Positions 35,183-49,100 of a stretch of DNA of 64,000 nucleotides are shown one piece after another. Location of the stretch: the NCBI RefSeq assembly GCF_001949145.1, contig NW_019091486.1, forward strand, positions 242,716 through 306,715. Reading direction: 5' to 3'. Each line of letters begins with the position of its first letter. Position 1 is the first letter of the stretch. The notes below the pieces were generated by a model. It did not search any database, was not told the DNA's origin, and saw only the letters and a program-made list of their open reading frames with translations. The stretch is from Acanthaster planci. Taxonomy: Eukaryota; Echinodermata; Asteroidea; Valvatida; Acanthasteridae. Position numbers and translations under genes: made by a program.

Positions 35183-37026
35183 TATGAAAAAAAATACGAC
35201 ATTGATATAGTCCCATCATTATGTTTTTACCCCAGTTTTTGGATTGTATTTATGTACAACGTGCATGGGAACAAAATTGGCCGTGAAAATAATTCAAGGC
35301 AAACCTGTCATGCCTGCACTGAACATTTTAATGTGTGTGCCGATCAATTTGGAATGTAAATTCTAGTAGCTTTCCCGTTTAATCAATGTAGCAAATATAA
35401 CAAAATATATCCTGCCATCTTATTAGACATAATAGTTGCGGACACAAGGTTAAAGCTCGGTCGATTTCAAGCATATGCAATCATGTATATCATGTTAATT
35501 GTAATCTCAACATGAACGACCTGCTTTAATTAACAAAAAACACTGGGTTGATCGAAGTTGGTCCTCTTGGGCACATCCCGTTTCAATCGTCAATTATGCA
35601 CATCATCAAGAACACAAAAAGAAAAGCTCAGACACTACCTTTTAGATTTTCGTTGTTCATTTAATTGCCACGAGTTCACTTTTCCCATGTTTAGAGTATG
35701 AAAAAGGGGCAAACGTTTTAGGGTTAAAGGCGACTTGGGGACCATTTAATTTGCCTGTCCTCACAGTGTAAAACCCTCGAGATTTTGGCTCACGTAAAGA
35801 TATTCCCACATTTTGCAACCTGAAACCTTGGTCCCTAGTTCCGCCCTTGGAGAAAATTCGTTACGGCCCTGACCAGTTTAAATTGTACTGCGAGGGTGTG
35901 TGTGTGGGGGGGGTATACATCACTGACTTTAAGCTTTGTCCGAAATGCAGCATTTGTGTGTTTCACTGTTCGTAAGGCTCGTGGAGATTCGGTCTCTATT
36001 AGATTTGTATTTAGGAGTACATTTTTTTCAATCTCCTCACCATGTTGGTCTTGAGACCAAAGATATACAGCGCTTTAGTTTTGTTAATGTCTACACTTTT
36101 ACAACCTTCAAAACGGTACGTTATGTTTTTAAATGTTACAAGTAAAAAAGCGACAACTTTATGAAAGAAAAATTTAAAAAAAATAGGACTGCTTAAGAGA
36201 TAAAATCCAGAAAAAAATCCAAAGACTGAAAACTTTTACAGAACCTCACTAAAACTACAGGAAGACACAACAAATGGACTTAACGAAATAAAAAAAACTC
36301 TGAAGAAGAGTTGTACATTGGAGTTCGAAAGTAATAAAACTTAGAACCTTATGAAAACAAACTCAAAATATCATGACGGAAAAAACAAATGCATATAGAT
36401 TTAAACGAGCGTAAGTTTAAATATCAATCAAACTTTTCCCCGATCTTCGGATCTAGTGTGCGTTCCATTACGGAAACTATGCTCCCATGAAAATTTATAT
36501 TAAGAAAGTTTGCATAGTCTTGAATCTTCTCAAAATATTTTGGAAGCAAAGGAAGTTGCTGTAACTGAAAAAAGGTCTCCCTCAACCATACCTGTGTATG
36601 CAATCCTACTGCTGCAAAATGAAAAAATAAAAATAGTTTAATTCATAATTTTAAGCTTAATTAATATTTTTTCATTCATGTCTGTTACGTTCATAAGTTT
36701 AACACTGTCTTCACAGTGTTTCAACTAAAGCATATAATTCTAAGGTGGCATATTTTCAAACGGCTGCAAGCCTGAGTTAGTATTATTGACGTGCATTACA
36801 GTTTCAACCTCATAACCACAGTGTCTCTTTGTTGGATATTGTTTTTAGACGATATCTCCGTCTTCGTTGCAAGCTGCTCATGACACAATATCGCACGTTT
36901 TGATCGGTCTATAGTCACTTGAGGTCGCTCTACGGTCAACTTCAGACCTGTGACAGTGGACCAACCTATGATGAGGCTCCAGTCTCCTCTTTTTATACCG
37001 TCATGAGAAATGGACATGGTCGATCC

Positions 37027-37113
37027 CTAGGCAGACTCGGTGGAACTCGCATCTTGGCCTGGTTCCAGGTAGACGTAATCATCCTGGTTCAGGTTTCCCA
37101 TCTCTAGGTAACC
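37027..37113 (-). CDS. Gene B exon 16: C-terminal tail and stop
   Basis: Acceptor ACCAG; stop TAG at 37027-37029. It encodes [20 protein letters not shown] then DASSTESA. Both tyrosine motifs of the gene A tail, YLxM and YxYLEP, are kept. Confidence 0.9.
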   Translation of the reverse strand, partial: GYLEMGNLNQDDYVYLEPGQDASSTESA

Positions 37114-40100
37114 CTGGTGACAAATTGGAAACGTTTGATAATCTTGAATTCACCGCAAAGCGAACCGCGACATTAGAATCCAAGTCCAAGAATAATGCAG
37201 TTGCTGATGCTTGTATATTCATGAATAACCTATTAGCTATGAAACAAAACCTTTCCTACTTTGCATATTTACTACTGGTGTCTCTGGAAAATTGGTAGCA
37301 TGTCATAATTACTGACCTTCGGGAAATACCAGTAGTATATTTATATGTAACCATTTTACTTAGTTTGATCACACGTACAGTGAGACGGAAATCGAAACAC
37401 TCGGATAAATTAACAACCCACCGCTGCATCTGCTAAGATGTCATCAATTGTGATGTGAAGTCGAGCAAAGTCGGGTCTGTCATCCGGTCGCTCCTGCCAA
37501 CAGTCCTGCATAATCTTGTACCTGACAAAAAAGGTAGTCGGTTACAGTGTCAGCCGATACATTGTCAGCCAAGAAAGCAAGGACTTTCAATCTTTCACAT
37601 ATTCACTGATAACAAGGAAAGTGGCAAGTTCGCGACCTTTAATCACAACAGATCACCGCTAGTCAAGGAAGGATTGGGGGATGTCAAGGGCCATCATGTT
37701 CCTTACCAATATAGGGGCTGGTTTTTTCTTTATTTTTGTAATGAGGGAAAGGCGAATTTTGTGGGTTTTTTTTACTTTCTTTCCTCCACAAAGCGTGCAA
37801 GGCCTCAAAATGTAGCCTCACCTCTCAGAAAAGTTCATCAAGGTTAACCTACATAAAAAAAAAATCAATTTTTTGGTCCCCCAACCCCCCCCCCCCGAAA
37901 AGCACAATGTTTCTTGATCCATCTTCCGGCTAGTACCAGATTCTCAGCAAAATTGACGTCTCATATCTCAGAATGACCTTCAGTAGGCCAATACTTACAC
38001 ATCGTCGCTGCAGTGGTCTGGCTTGGGTAGCCGGTAGCCTTTCTTGATTTCGTTGATGACCTTCTGCGATGACATTCCGGGGTATGGATGCGATCCTGAT
38101 TAAAATATGCGAGTAGGGAAACAAATTCCATTAAAGCCAACTCTTTGGATACATATCCGCTGTATATTTGGCGAGCCCGATGCTTTGCACCCGCAACTGA
38201 CGTGCTTGGAAAGTCACTTCATTCGAAAGGCTGTGTAACAAGCAATCAAGGCGCAGGGCCATCACATCGGGTTCCTTGCATGTTACTGACCGTAGAGTGC
38301 GGAATCGTCGCCTGCAGATTGCGTTAGAGTGCCCCATGCTTCATACACAAATATTTCTAACAGAAATTTACCCTCACAGGACATTAGCATAAAGACACCT
38401 TTCCATATGCGCGTCAACACTGGCAGCAAGTGTTGCGTATCCGTCAAAATCGCTCTATTGGGCGGATGTGACAAAATGAAATTTGAACTTTGTGTTGAAC
38501 TTCGATGTGTCAGTTCGGCATTCCAATAGCGCATGCCTAAATTGAAGTGCGTCCGAGGTCGTTCGGGAACAGCAGTGCGCGCGTACGATAGTCAGTCCTA
38601 TTAGCCGTACGTCGACTCAGCGCGTGCTTAGGTCCGGCAAGACCTTGCCTATTATGAAAGATTGAGCTGGCAACATGTTGCACAAGAGCACCACAGTAGC
38701 AGGCTAATGTGTCGCGTTTTGCCATGCCTGGTTGACGCAGGTTACAATCAAACTTTTACATATTTATTTCGACAGAGAAAAATGGAACTCCTCACTCCAC
38801 GAATCCAGTGATTGCACCCTTACAGCCATGACCTATAAACACAATTCTACTTCACTTTCTAAATGCTGAATTACGAAACCCTGTGCGTCATCACTCTATA
38901 AACAATAATGATAAAAACATATTTACAAAATGAACGTGTTTTCAAAAGAAGAGTTGAATCCCTTAGCAGATCGCTTTTGGACTGAGCATTTCAGCGACTC
39001 CAAATGCGGCAAAGAGGAGAACGTGTCTTTTCTTGGGTGTGACAAGTGAAGAGAAAGTGATCGATGCTCCAGCTCACCTAGCGTGACGAGTTCCCACAGC
39101 AAAACCCCGAAGGACCACACGTCACTCTTACAAGTGTACATATTGGTGAGCAGTGACTCAGGAGCCATCCAACGAACTGGTACCCTGCCCTGTTTGAATC
39201 GATTTTGGGCAAAACAATGAACGGTTAACTGCTTCGACAAAAAAAGCCACAAACACTTTCCGCATTGTACAGTGTACAATTAATAATTATTACGAATCTC
39301 TAACTAAAATGCGTAAGAGCTTATTGAGTTCACTGTAGGGTCACTCTGAACACGTGTTCGTTGCGAAAGTGTCTCAACCTTACAAGCCTGGACAGAATTT
39401 CGCTTACACCTTTCCAAATGCATGATAGATTGGTTTGTTTTAGGCTTTGCTTCAGGCATTTCAGATCTTGGCATTCCTTAAATTAGCTGATTACAATGTT
39501 TTTGAATCTCAATCTCTTTAACGGATCTGTTTTGGTTTTGGCAGTCACTAAGCTGGTTCCATACCACATTCAACCACTAGGGTGTCCGTTTAAGCCTAAA
39601 TTCTGTTTGCAAGTGGCTAGAGTGTCAATTGTTGAGCAGATGGTCATACCTGGGACTGCATTTCGTACTGGCTTCGCTCGGCCACATCTCTTGCCAGTCC
39701 GAAGTCAGCCACTTTGCAGATCATTCCCTCGCCGAGAAGGATGTTACGGGTAGCTAAATCCCTGTGGATGCACTGTCAGAAAACAAAGTAATAGCACAAC
39801 CAAATTACACCACCAGCTGTGGATTTTCTCGGCCAGCAAGCTCTCATGGCTCCCGATCCCTCTGGACACTATATTCTGTATTGACCAGTGTTGTAGTTGA
39901 GATCCTGGGCCTGATCCTGAGATCATGAAGCTGGTTAAGGACATTGTTTTTCCATTATTTCAGTATTTATCTTGCCTTTACTTCTGTGATGTATCTATTC
40001 ATTTTACTGTTCATGTTTTCATGATCTTCAACTCTTTGTTCTTATGTTTTGGATGTTCAGTCTAATCTTCACTGTGCGTCGCGTTTTCCCTTGTCTGCTT

Positions 40101-43100
40101 CCAGTGCTTTGTCCCTAGTCCAATTGTCTGTCTATTGGCTGTTCTCTACAAGCCCCCGCTTATATGAACAGCTCCATACCTTTCTATCTCTTGAAGTTTC
40201 CTCTATTTTTTCTATACTACATTGTATTTATGGCTCATATTTATTTTAAGTGTATTCTTTGATTCGTATTTTAATGAAAGTATGGAAATATATGTTGTTT
40301 TTTAATTTAATTAATTTTTTTTAATTTGAAACAACCTTGTTTGATAAATCAGGTAGCCAGCCCAAACTACAAGCGATGTATATTGTTTTGGAACGGTATT
40401 TAGCTGTCTTTTGGGTAGCACGACAATCACGTAGAGTTTGAACTGGTAACTTTTGTTTTTAAAGCAAGTTTTTAATCAAATTTTGTACTGAAGCAGCTCT
40501 ATCCTGTCACAAGACCAGGCACAAGTAACACGCCGATCAAGCAGCGACCAACGCGTACTCTTGTTGCAATTAATTCGAATTATATAGAGTGTGATCTGAT
40601 TTCAGACAGGTGGGTCTAGTGCTGGCCTTGTGATGGTCTCTCTGGCCGTCTCGTGAATCTTGTGATGTCCTTAGAAGTCTCACCTGCTTAGACTCCAAGT
40701 ACTCCATTCCCCGCACCACCTGACAGGCAAAGGTAAGAATCTCCGTGGGGGTCAGGTTGTTCTTTCTCACCAACTCGTTCTTGTTCAGATTCGTGGGATC
40801 CGTTCCCGTTCGGATCTGCCTCAGGTAGGTCTGCAAGTTACCATGCGGTACGTACTCAAGGATGATGTACATGGGATCTGCAGGAAGGAACACCCAAATG
40901 CATGTGGAAATATAACCATGTAGTAAATGCATTAAAAAAAAGCCTGACTGAACATGGTGAGGTCTACTTGCTGGAAGAAAAAAAATAGCCATGAAGTGAT
41001 ATTTCGCTCACGCAGTTAATTGACTACTCTAAACAAAAACGAGAAATGGCAAAATACTTGCCCACAGAAGTTTTGTCAAAGATAAGAACGAATAGCCAAA
41101 CCACATATTTCAACAATACTCCTCTTCAAAATAGTACCTTTATCGGTGCAGCATCCAAGCATAGATAGGACGTTGGGATGTCGGTCTAGCATCGAATACA
41201 ATTGAAGTTCTTTCTGGAAATCACTCTGATCGTTGGGAGTCGCAGTTTCTGAAACAACAGTTTCGGAAAGCACTTTTGTGAAAAAGGCGTTGCCCACTGA
41301 GTCCCATCACCAGCAAGCAGAGGGGGGCAGAAATATAAACGTTAAAATGGTGAAACGTCTCCATAGCAACGACATTAAATCTAACAAACAACGAGCAAAA
41401 TGGCATGGGGAACACGGCAGGCGCTGCAGGAGGGTGTCAGTACAGTAACACCACGAACACCATTTGCCTGGCAAGGAAACCTGCATGTGTCAGAATGCAG
41501 CACGTGGAAATGTGGCCATTTTGAAGGCGCTCTGTTACAAGAGGGCGCTGCTTAAAAATGAATGCGGGTGAAGGCACCCTTCCGCAGAGGTTGTACTTCA
41601 GTGGAATCCGTCGGTTTGAGGGGAATTTTAACTTGGCCCGCAATAACTTTTCTTCTCTGTTACTAGGGAGGCTGGCCCGGTTTACCTCAAGGACTGCAAG
41701 CAACTATAAGGGCATTCCAACTGTCGTTGATACTAATTTCCTGTCGATTATTATTGAACCAGAGACAAGGTAGCCAGAAATCTCCAAACACACACCTTTT
41801 CACTGGTGTTAAGACGCAGTTTGTCAAGCACATGTTTGGCAAACACAACTATATTGCGATGTACTAAAGGGCCAGGTCATCCAACACAAAAACAAGAAAA
41901 AAACTAAGCCGTAGGCCCTATCCTCTTTGAGTGATCCCTGTTCACCACTTCCCAGGTTGTATCATGCAATTGGGGTGTGATCCCTGGCTACATGGTGTTT
42001 CAGGTTTAATGGATTCTGGCTAGCACCCTCCAAATAGAGATATTGACAAATGGGGGAAGCCACCAACATAGGGCAGGATAGCTCAGGTGGTAGAGCACTG
42101 GTACGGTGTTCCAGAGGTCACAGGTTCAAATCCTGCTCCAGTTAATTTCTTTGTTCATTTTAATAATCATTTATAAGCACCTTGTCAGTTTCCCTATATA
42201 CACTGAACAGCAAAAGAAACTTGCCACTTCTGTCAACTGTGCATGTCAATTTTTTCTTTGTTATAAAGATAATCACTTGCTTTTGGGCGTGTGATTAGTA
42301 AGGGGTATTGCAGCATACCTGTGTACAAAAATGGTTTATTTCTATGGAGTGAATTTTTATGTGTGGCAAGTTTCTTTTGCTGTCCAGTTTAGTTTCTTTC
42401 AAGAATAAAGCTAGCCATCACACAGAACACCAGCAATGCACTGCTACACGTGACCCAGATGGTATACCTTTCAACATCTTGACGGCTACTGTAGTGTTGG
42501 TCCCCTTGCGTACTATACCCTCTGCCTCAGCTTTGTAAACTACAGCGAACGACCCGCTGCCTAGCTGACCGAAGATGTGCAGTTTATCTCGCGGGAACTC
42601 TTTTGAGCGTGCTCCAGGTCGCTTCACGTAATCATTCGTCTTTTTCTGCATGGCGATTTTTAAAAGTAGGGAGTGAACATGATGACTCGATCAATTTTAA
42701 CATTTATAAGAATCTCGATGGGACGGCTAAGCGACATCGTTTAGACTGGTCGGAAAACCACCTGTTTTTTGTGGGGTTTTTTTGGGGGGAGGGGGGATCA
42801 GTGGCGTAAATTTGTGCTAGAAATGGGAGCGGATGGGGGCGGGCAATGGTGGGGGATGATTTGTCCAACCATGAACATTTGAAATGTGGGGAGCGGGGAG
42901 TGACACCATATGACTCTATGCAGAGGTCGATGTTCACGATATGATATACATCTGTAATTATGTGTTCAGGATTGCAGATATATGGCTTTTTAAATAGTTT
43001 CTGCCTGTTTTGAGTGACACCAAATGCATCCTAGTCGTTGGAAGTCTGAACAATTCTTCATAATCCACTTTATAATGTTTCACTCCCGGCAAAAGAGTGG

Positions 43101-46100
43101 GGGGATGGTTCAGTAGCCCATCTCCCACCTCAAGAGGTGTTTGGGGATATATATATACCCCCATCCACCGGAATTTACGCCCATGGTTGAAGTTTTTCTC
43201 TCTTTTTTGCGAGTTGTCTAAGAGTCTCAGATTTACTGCTGTCTTCTTTTACTGGATTCAAATAATAATAATACATAAAAGTTATCAATGCCCTTGCATC
43301 TGTCGGGTCGGCGAGTGACATTCATGGCGCAGCACCTAATTCTGCAAACTTATCTAGTAATCTGATAATGTAATTTATAGTCAGTTTTATAATGCAACCC
43401 GATTAGCGGATGAGGGGCATACAGCCAAACTGCCACACCTCCCAAAGGGAATCGTTTTAAATAATGAGACAAAGGGGACTTGGGGGGGTCATGTATTTTA
43501 ACTCCTTCCCGAGACCGTAAATTCCAAATTTTAGCCCCACCCCTTAGAAAGACCATAAAAGTTATACCAAGGAATTCCCTGGTCCCCCATCAAATAGATG
43601 GTTCTCGATCCACATGAGACACCAAACCTGGACAGGCTACGGACCAAGTAATAGTCGTGATTCTAAGACCTTCCATTACTTCCACGACGTTAACTATCAC
43701 ACGTACTGTATATATGTACCTTACGATTCATTATCAAAGGAAGGTCTTGGTTATTTTATAAAGTCTTGAGCGGCAACACATATTGAAATAAAGATAGGAG
43801 AGGCGTTATTCATATCACTTGAGTTATGATCGCTGAAAGGTGCGCAAATAACTTTTCATGCTTGGTGTTCACGAACTACGTTTTCCTATTTAAACATCCG
43901 CTAACATCATGGAAAACTGGGGGTTTTTTTGGATGCTCATTGCTAAGCACTCACAAATATCCTTTTATAGCCTGGGCAGGAGCCAAAAACTTGCCTTGAG
44001 CACACATAACCGATAAAAATGAGCCACTTTCATTTTCCCTGTCGCACCGTGCACAGTACGTTCACGATGTATGCCTCTGCTCGCCTCGGCACTGCAAATT
44101 TGGTTTCTTTTCCCCAAACCTATAGAGTATCAACGAAAAGGTGGATATGCGAAGTTTCTATAAAATGATCTATTGGCGTATCTTTAAGGCATGTTACAAC
44201 CACCTAAAGATGACACTTTCTGCGGAAATGTTTGGACCTCGACATTGGAACGTCGAGTTTGTTTTCGATTCTCGGTTGAGTGACGTCATGAACGTATATG
44301 AATTCTCTCAGTAAAGACTCAAACGAAGCCATTGATTGGTTCCCTCGGAAAGTCGAGAAAAAAAAAGGGAAAACAAAATGTCCAAGACCTTCCTGTGATT
44401 GCAATACGTGTGGTGAGAGCGTCCTCTAACAGTGCACGTGTGATGGTTCGTGTCGCGGAAAAACTAGACCCACTGGAAGGTCTTGGGACCAAGGCTAACC
44501 AAAGTTACTATGGGGGTGCGATTTAACATTGTATGGGTACCAAGTTCATGCCAGTTGATACGTGTGAAATATGAGTCATCTCTGTTTGCTCAGATAAATG
44601 TGGAAGGGAAAAAATATGTACAATGGAACAGACACGTCCTTTCATTTCAATGTGGTTACATTACCTTCTCTGTAAGCTCCTGTCCACGTCCCTTTTCGGC
44701 AGTTGACGACTCGTCGCCGCTGCGCCTTGGTCTTGCCCTTCTGACGATGCAAACGACGACGACAATCAGCACCACAATAAGGACGACCACGACCACAACA
44801 ACGACAATGATGATTGTCGTAATATTGGTGCTTTGGGGTAGATCTGTGTCAAAGACGTATTAAGTCTTTAGATCTTTTTTGAAAGTATGAGTTGGGGGAT
44901 GTAGAGTACCGAAGTGTGACGTCATTTTGAACCAGGAAGTGCATTGCAAACGGTTGGAGTAGGCAGGGTATAATTCGGTGGCATTGCCAGGAAAAAAAAA
45001 ACAAGCTTACTTGGTGGTGGTTATTAGACGTTTGCACGAAGTAAACACGAGGTCGACGGTGCGAGTTTTCCCGAGTTAGCTTGTGAAGTTTTCGCAAACA
45101 CTTGGACAAACACATACTGTGTCAGGTTGGGGAGTCAGGTTGGCGTAGCGGTTCTTTCCTCGCCTTCCACCTCTGCGGCCCGGGTTCGAATCCCGGCCCG
45201 GTCCACATGTGGATTGGGTTTTCAGTCCCTGCCTGATTCTGTGGGTTTTACCCAGAATATTTCTTTGGGGTTTTCTTCCCACCTCTAAAACTGTAACTGC
45301 TTCTCATTGTCTCCTCTCTACAGGTTTCTTCAGGCTTGCGAGCTACAGTGCCTAGGGTGCTTTTGAGGAATCCTTGGTGTCATTACCAGAAATTTAATAA
45401 TAACATACACATCGGTGAAAGGGCAAAAACCTGTTATTAAAAGTTAAAACTGACTGTGTAACAACTCATCATGCTGGAACAATTTACTTAATCTAGACAC
45501 TAATCAATTTCTTAAATGTCTAAAACTATAAATTGCATATGTTACAAAGATACTCTCCAAAGGCAAAAGAGTGAAAAACTCCTTCTCAAACAAGTGCGAG
45601 TCACTTATAAACCACTCCAAATGATTGAAAATCACTCTAAGATTGGAGCAACATAAAGGACAACTCAATGGTAAATGTAGAAAGAAGTCCCAAGCGCATT
45701 GCGGGCCCTTTGGCATGCACAGTTGTGATAACGCTGTTAGGCATTCATACCCTAGGATATCTCCTTTATTTTGGAACACTGTACTCACTTTGACAGTTGT
45801 TGCCCGTGGCGCCATTTTGGCAAGTGCAGTTGTGCATGCCCCCTAGCTGTGACATGCACACTCCACCATTTTGACAAGGGTTGGGCACACAAGGATCCTG
45901 ACCTTGATCTAAACAGGTATTGTGAGAGAGACGAATCAGAATTGATCTTTATTTGTCATGAATACTTTCAGGACTCCCTTTTTGAGCTAGACAATTTTCT
46001 GGACAAGTTTTGGCAAAATGGGCAAGTGTTCTCGCGAGATGTCCATTTTGAAAAGATAGTCTGGTCACATAATTTCTGCTGCCCGATCCACGGACCGGCA

Positions 46101-49100
46101 CACGTATGTTAAATGACGAACAACCATTAAACAACACTCTACGTTAGGGTTTAATGAAATTTCATTAACGTGCTTGCAGTTTGGTGTTTCAGTTTGCTTA
46201 CCGAGATTCCAAAAGATCTGCTCCGGGACTAAGGGAGCTCAGGGGAAAATTCACGTAAACAAAATACAAAATAAAAGAAAACAACCAAAAGGTTGTTGTA
46301 AGTGAAAACAAATTCCACTCAAACATGTCCCATTTCCTCCTGACTTCAGGTCCGAGAACACAGAGTTTGAAAACTAGGACTTTGCAGCCAAATCCATCAC
46401 AAGTTAGTCACAAGTCCTTTTCATTAACCAGTCACACGAGCAGTTACGAGAAACGGATGTAATGAATGGCAAAGAGGTACTTTGACACGGTACGTGTCAA
46501 AGGTTGTGAATTGGCTGACGCCTGGATGAACTATTACAAAATGGCGGTAAAAGTGCAGGAGACTTTTACTGCACTAGGGGCAGTCCTTACAGCATGGCTG
46601 GAGATTTCTTGTCGCATGGGGTGGAGCTCAGGACGGCCTCCAACCCCAGGTGAGATTGTGACGCCGGCAAGTGAGAAGTCGGTGGCGTAGGGTACGGGTG
46701 CGCCGAGTCAGTGACTTAAAATATGTGGGGATAATAGCATTGGTAATCCCCAGCCCCCAACGGGATCTCCGACGTGCCTCACAAGGACATCCGTGTACTC
46801 AATTCCCAGTTGATGCCCGTGGTTCCATTTGGACACGCGCATGTGTACGTTGCACCCTGCGCCATGCATTTTCCTCCAATTTGACAGGGTGCAGACAAGC
46901 AAGGATTGAATCTAAAATTTGTAGCGAAAAAAGAGCGGGGGCTGGCGTTTGTCGGTCTCAGAACTTCCTATGCTCCCTAGACCTCAAACTGGCAAAATGC
47001 CCATGCTTTAATTTATAAATCAGAGGTTAAGCTGGGATTACAGGTCAAGTTTGTGAAAAGCTGTTTAGTTTTGACGCAATCTAAATTGGAAGAAGCCCGC
47101 GACCTTTTTATAGCTGCGTAATCTGCATCTTCATCTCGATGCTAAATTGTCATTTCCATCAAAAAGGTGAGTCTCTTCTTTCTAATGTAAAATTTAAGTT
47201 CACCGTAGACTCAGATCAGTAAATGAAACTCATTTTCTTTGGGAATCCTGTCACACGGGTTTAATAAAGCAGTTGCAGATCATTTGGGGGTGTCCGAAGC
47301 CCTCACCCCCCGACCCGGAAAAGACATTCAAAAGTAATGATTACAAATAACTGAATTAAGTGCATTCAATGCCGTTGTAATGACTGAAAGGCATATTTTC
47401 ATCATTGTTCCGGCTTGTCCGCAAAAATGACACAGGAAGGAAAAAATCTCCAGCCTGACACCCCCGGAAAATTTCGTGGATCTGCCCCTGTCTAGCCACG
47501 CTCAATCGAACAGGGTTTTAATGGAATTCACATTGCAGCTAGCGGGGCAAGACTTCTAGCCATCAAAACAAGGTAAAGAAACGTAAAAGCAGCTCACTCT
47601 GACATTCGCCCCCGCTGAAGCCGGTAGGACAAATGCATTCATACATATTCCCAGAGGTGTCCCGGATGCACGTGCCGCCGTTGCGACACGGATTGGATTG
47701 GCATGCGTCAGCTACATCAAGAGGAATAAAAAAAAAAGAATTCCGATCAAGTATAAAACTTCTGTCCAAAATGAGTTTGAAATGGTCCACGAGCACCTGT
47801 GGCATAGGGCCTACATCAATATCAGTGAGATGGGCTACGGGTGGAGTATTCAATCACAGGGCCGACTTTCCCGCCATTTGCACGCATGGCTCTTGTGTCA
47901 CCATATAGTTATCACATTTCCCAATTGGAAAAAAAAAAGATTGCTTGCTCAACTTCCTTAATTATCTTGTCTTGCTGTTGTTTCAATCTTACCTTTTACC
48001 GTGATACAGAGCAATTGGTTTGTGGTTCAATTTATTTTCCTCTGTTATGCCTCAGAAAATCTGTGTGCGCAACGCATTCAAGCAGAGGTAGAGCACGGAC
48101 GTAGATAAAAAACCCTGGACTTGCAACGCTTTTGTATGAAACAGAAGCCAACCAGCGGCCATTTTACCGAGCCGAATGCAAATGTGCCGGTTGGCTCCCT
48201 TCTATTGACGTCAGGAAGACCAAAGACGGGCATTGCCAGGAAAGCTTTGTATTCGGCTAGGTAAAATGACCGCGAGTGAATTCAATGATCTCTATAAGCT
48301 GATCAGGGGCATTGGAGTCCAGAATGTTTTTTTTATATACGTCCGTAGAGTCTCTATTATTGCGATATTATGGTTTCAACGGGTAGAGGCTTTAAAGCAC
48401 TCCTAACTGATTCCGTTTTCCAGGCTTCTGCTAAGATGGGAATAATTGCACTGCGTCACGTTACACTTATTAATCCGGCAGGGAATTTCTTTTTACCTTG
48501 CTCCTAAATGCAGTAACAACGCGTGATTGCAGAAGGACACTTTTTGAAACAGATTTTACCGTAAACGAAAAGAGAAAGTATCTCCGCTGCCGGTTACACA
48601 CCTTTAAAAACAGGGTCGGTAGGTCATTGTTATTATCATTGTGCTGATTGAAGGGGCACGAAAGCAACTCAGTAAAATTACCAAAAAGTGGAAAAGCCTG
48701 CCTTAAAAATGTAGAAGTATCTTCGGTCGACTACTCTCATAGGAATAGTGGGCAATTCATATAAGTAAGGTTAGTCGTGTCATCACAGCGGAAAGCTGAA
48801 GAGCAATGTCGGTATGTACCGCATCATAGTAAGCGTGCTTGTTGCGCCTAAAGGGGCGAGCGATAAATGTCGTGCTGCGGCAGAAAATTTCGTGGAAACA
48901 CGCTCGCGTCAGGTACGAAAAGGTCCGAATAACTTTAAATTGAATACATGAGTAGGGCCTACAGAACGTACATACACTGACAAGGGAACGTGTTTCCAGG
49001 CTTCTGCTAAAATGGGACTTTCTGTCAACATTTTTTTTTCACTCAATGTGCAGCTGTAGAGCTGTGCACATTATGCACGGTGTATTGTAACAACGCTGCT

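Larger units (their letters stand above)
34044..37026. other. Spacer between genes A and B
   Basis: It contains the gene A promoter on the right of its start codon and the 3' end of gene B. ACATGTACATGT-rich sequence lies near 34.42-34.48 kb and a degenerate short repeat at 35.09-35.18 kb. ATTAAA on the minus strand at 36637-36642, 385 bases past the gene B stop, is a possible polyadenylation signal. No other coding exon was found. Confidence 0.6.

Noticed and set aside
42071-42144. A working tRNA gene
   Set aside because: The acceptor stem has a mismatch and two G-T pairs at its end and the anticodon stem is imperfect; a SINE head or pseudogene is more likely.
46796-46911. A seventh EGF repeat of gene B
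   Set aside because: The sixth Cys, the splice donor and the phase are all lost; the gene frame is continuous without it.
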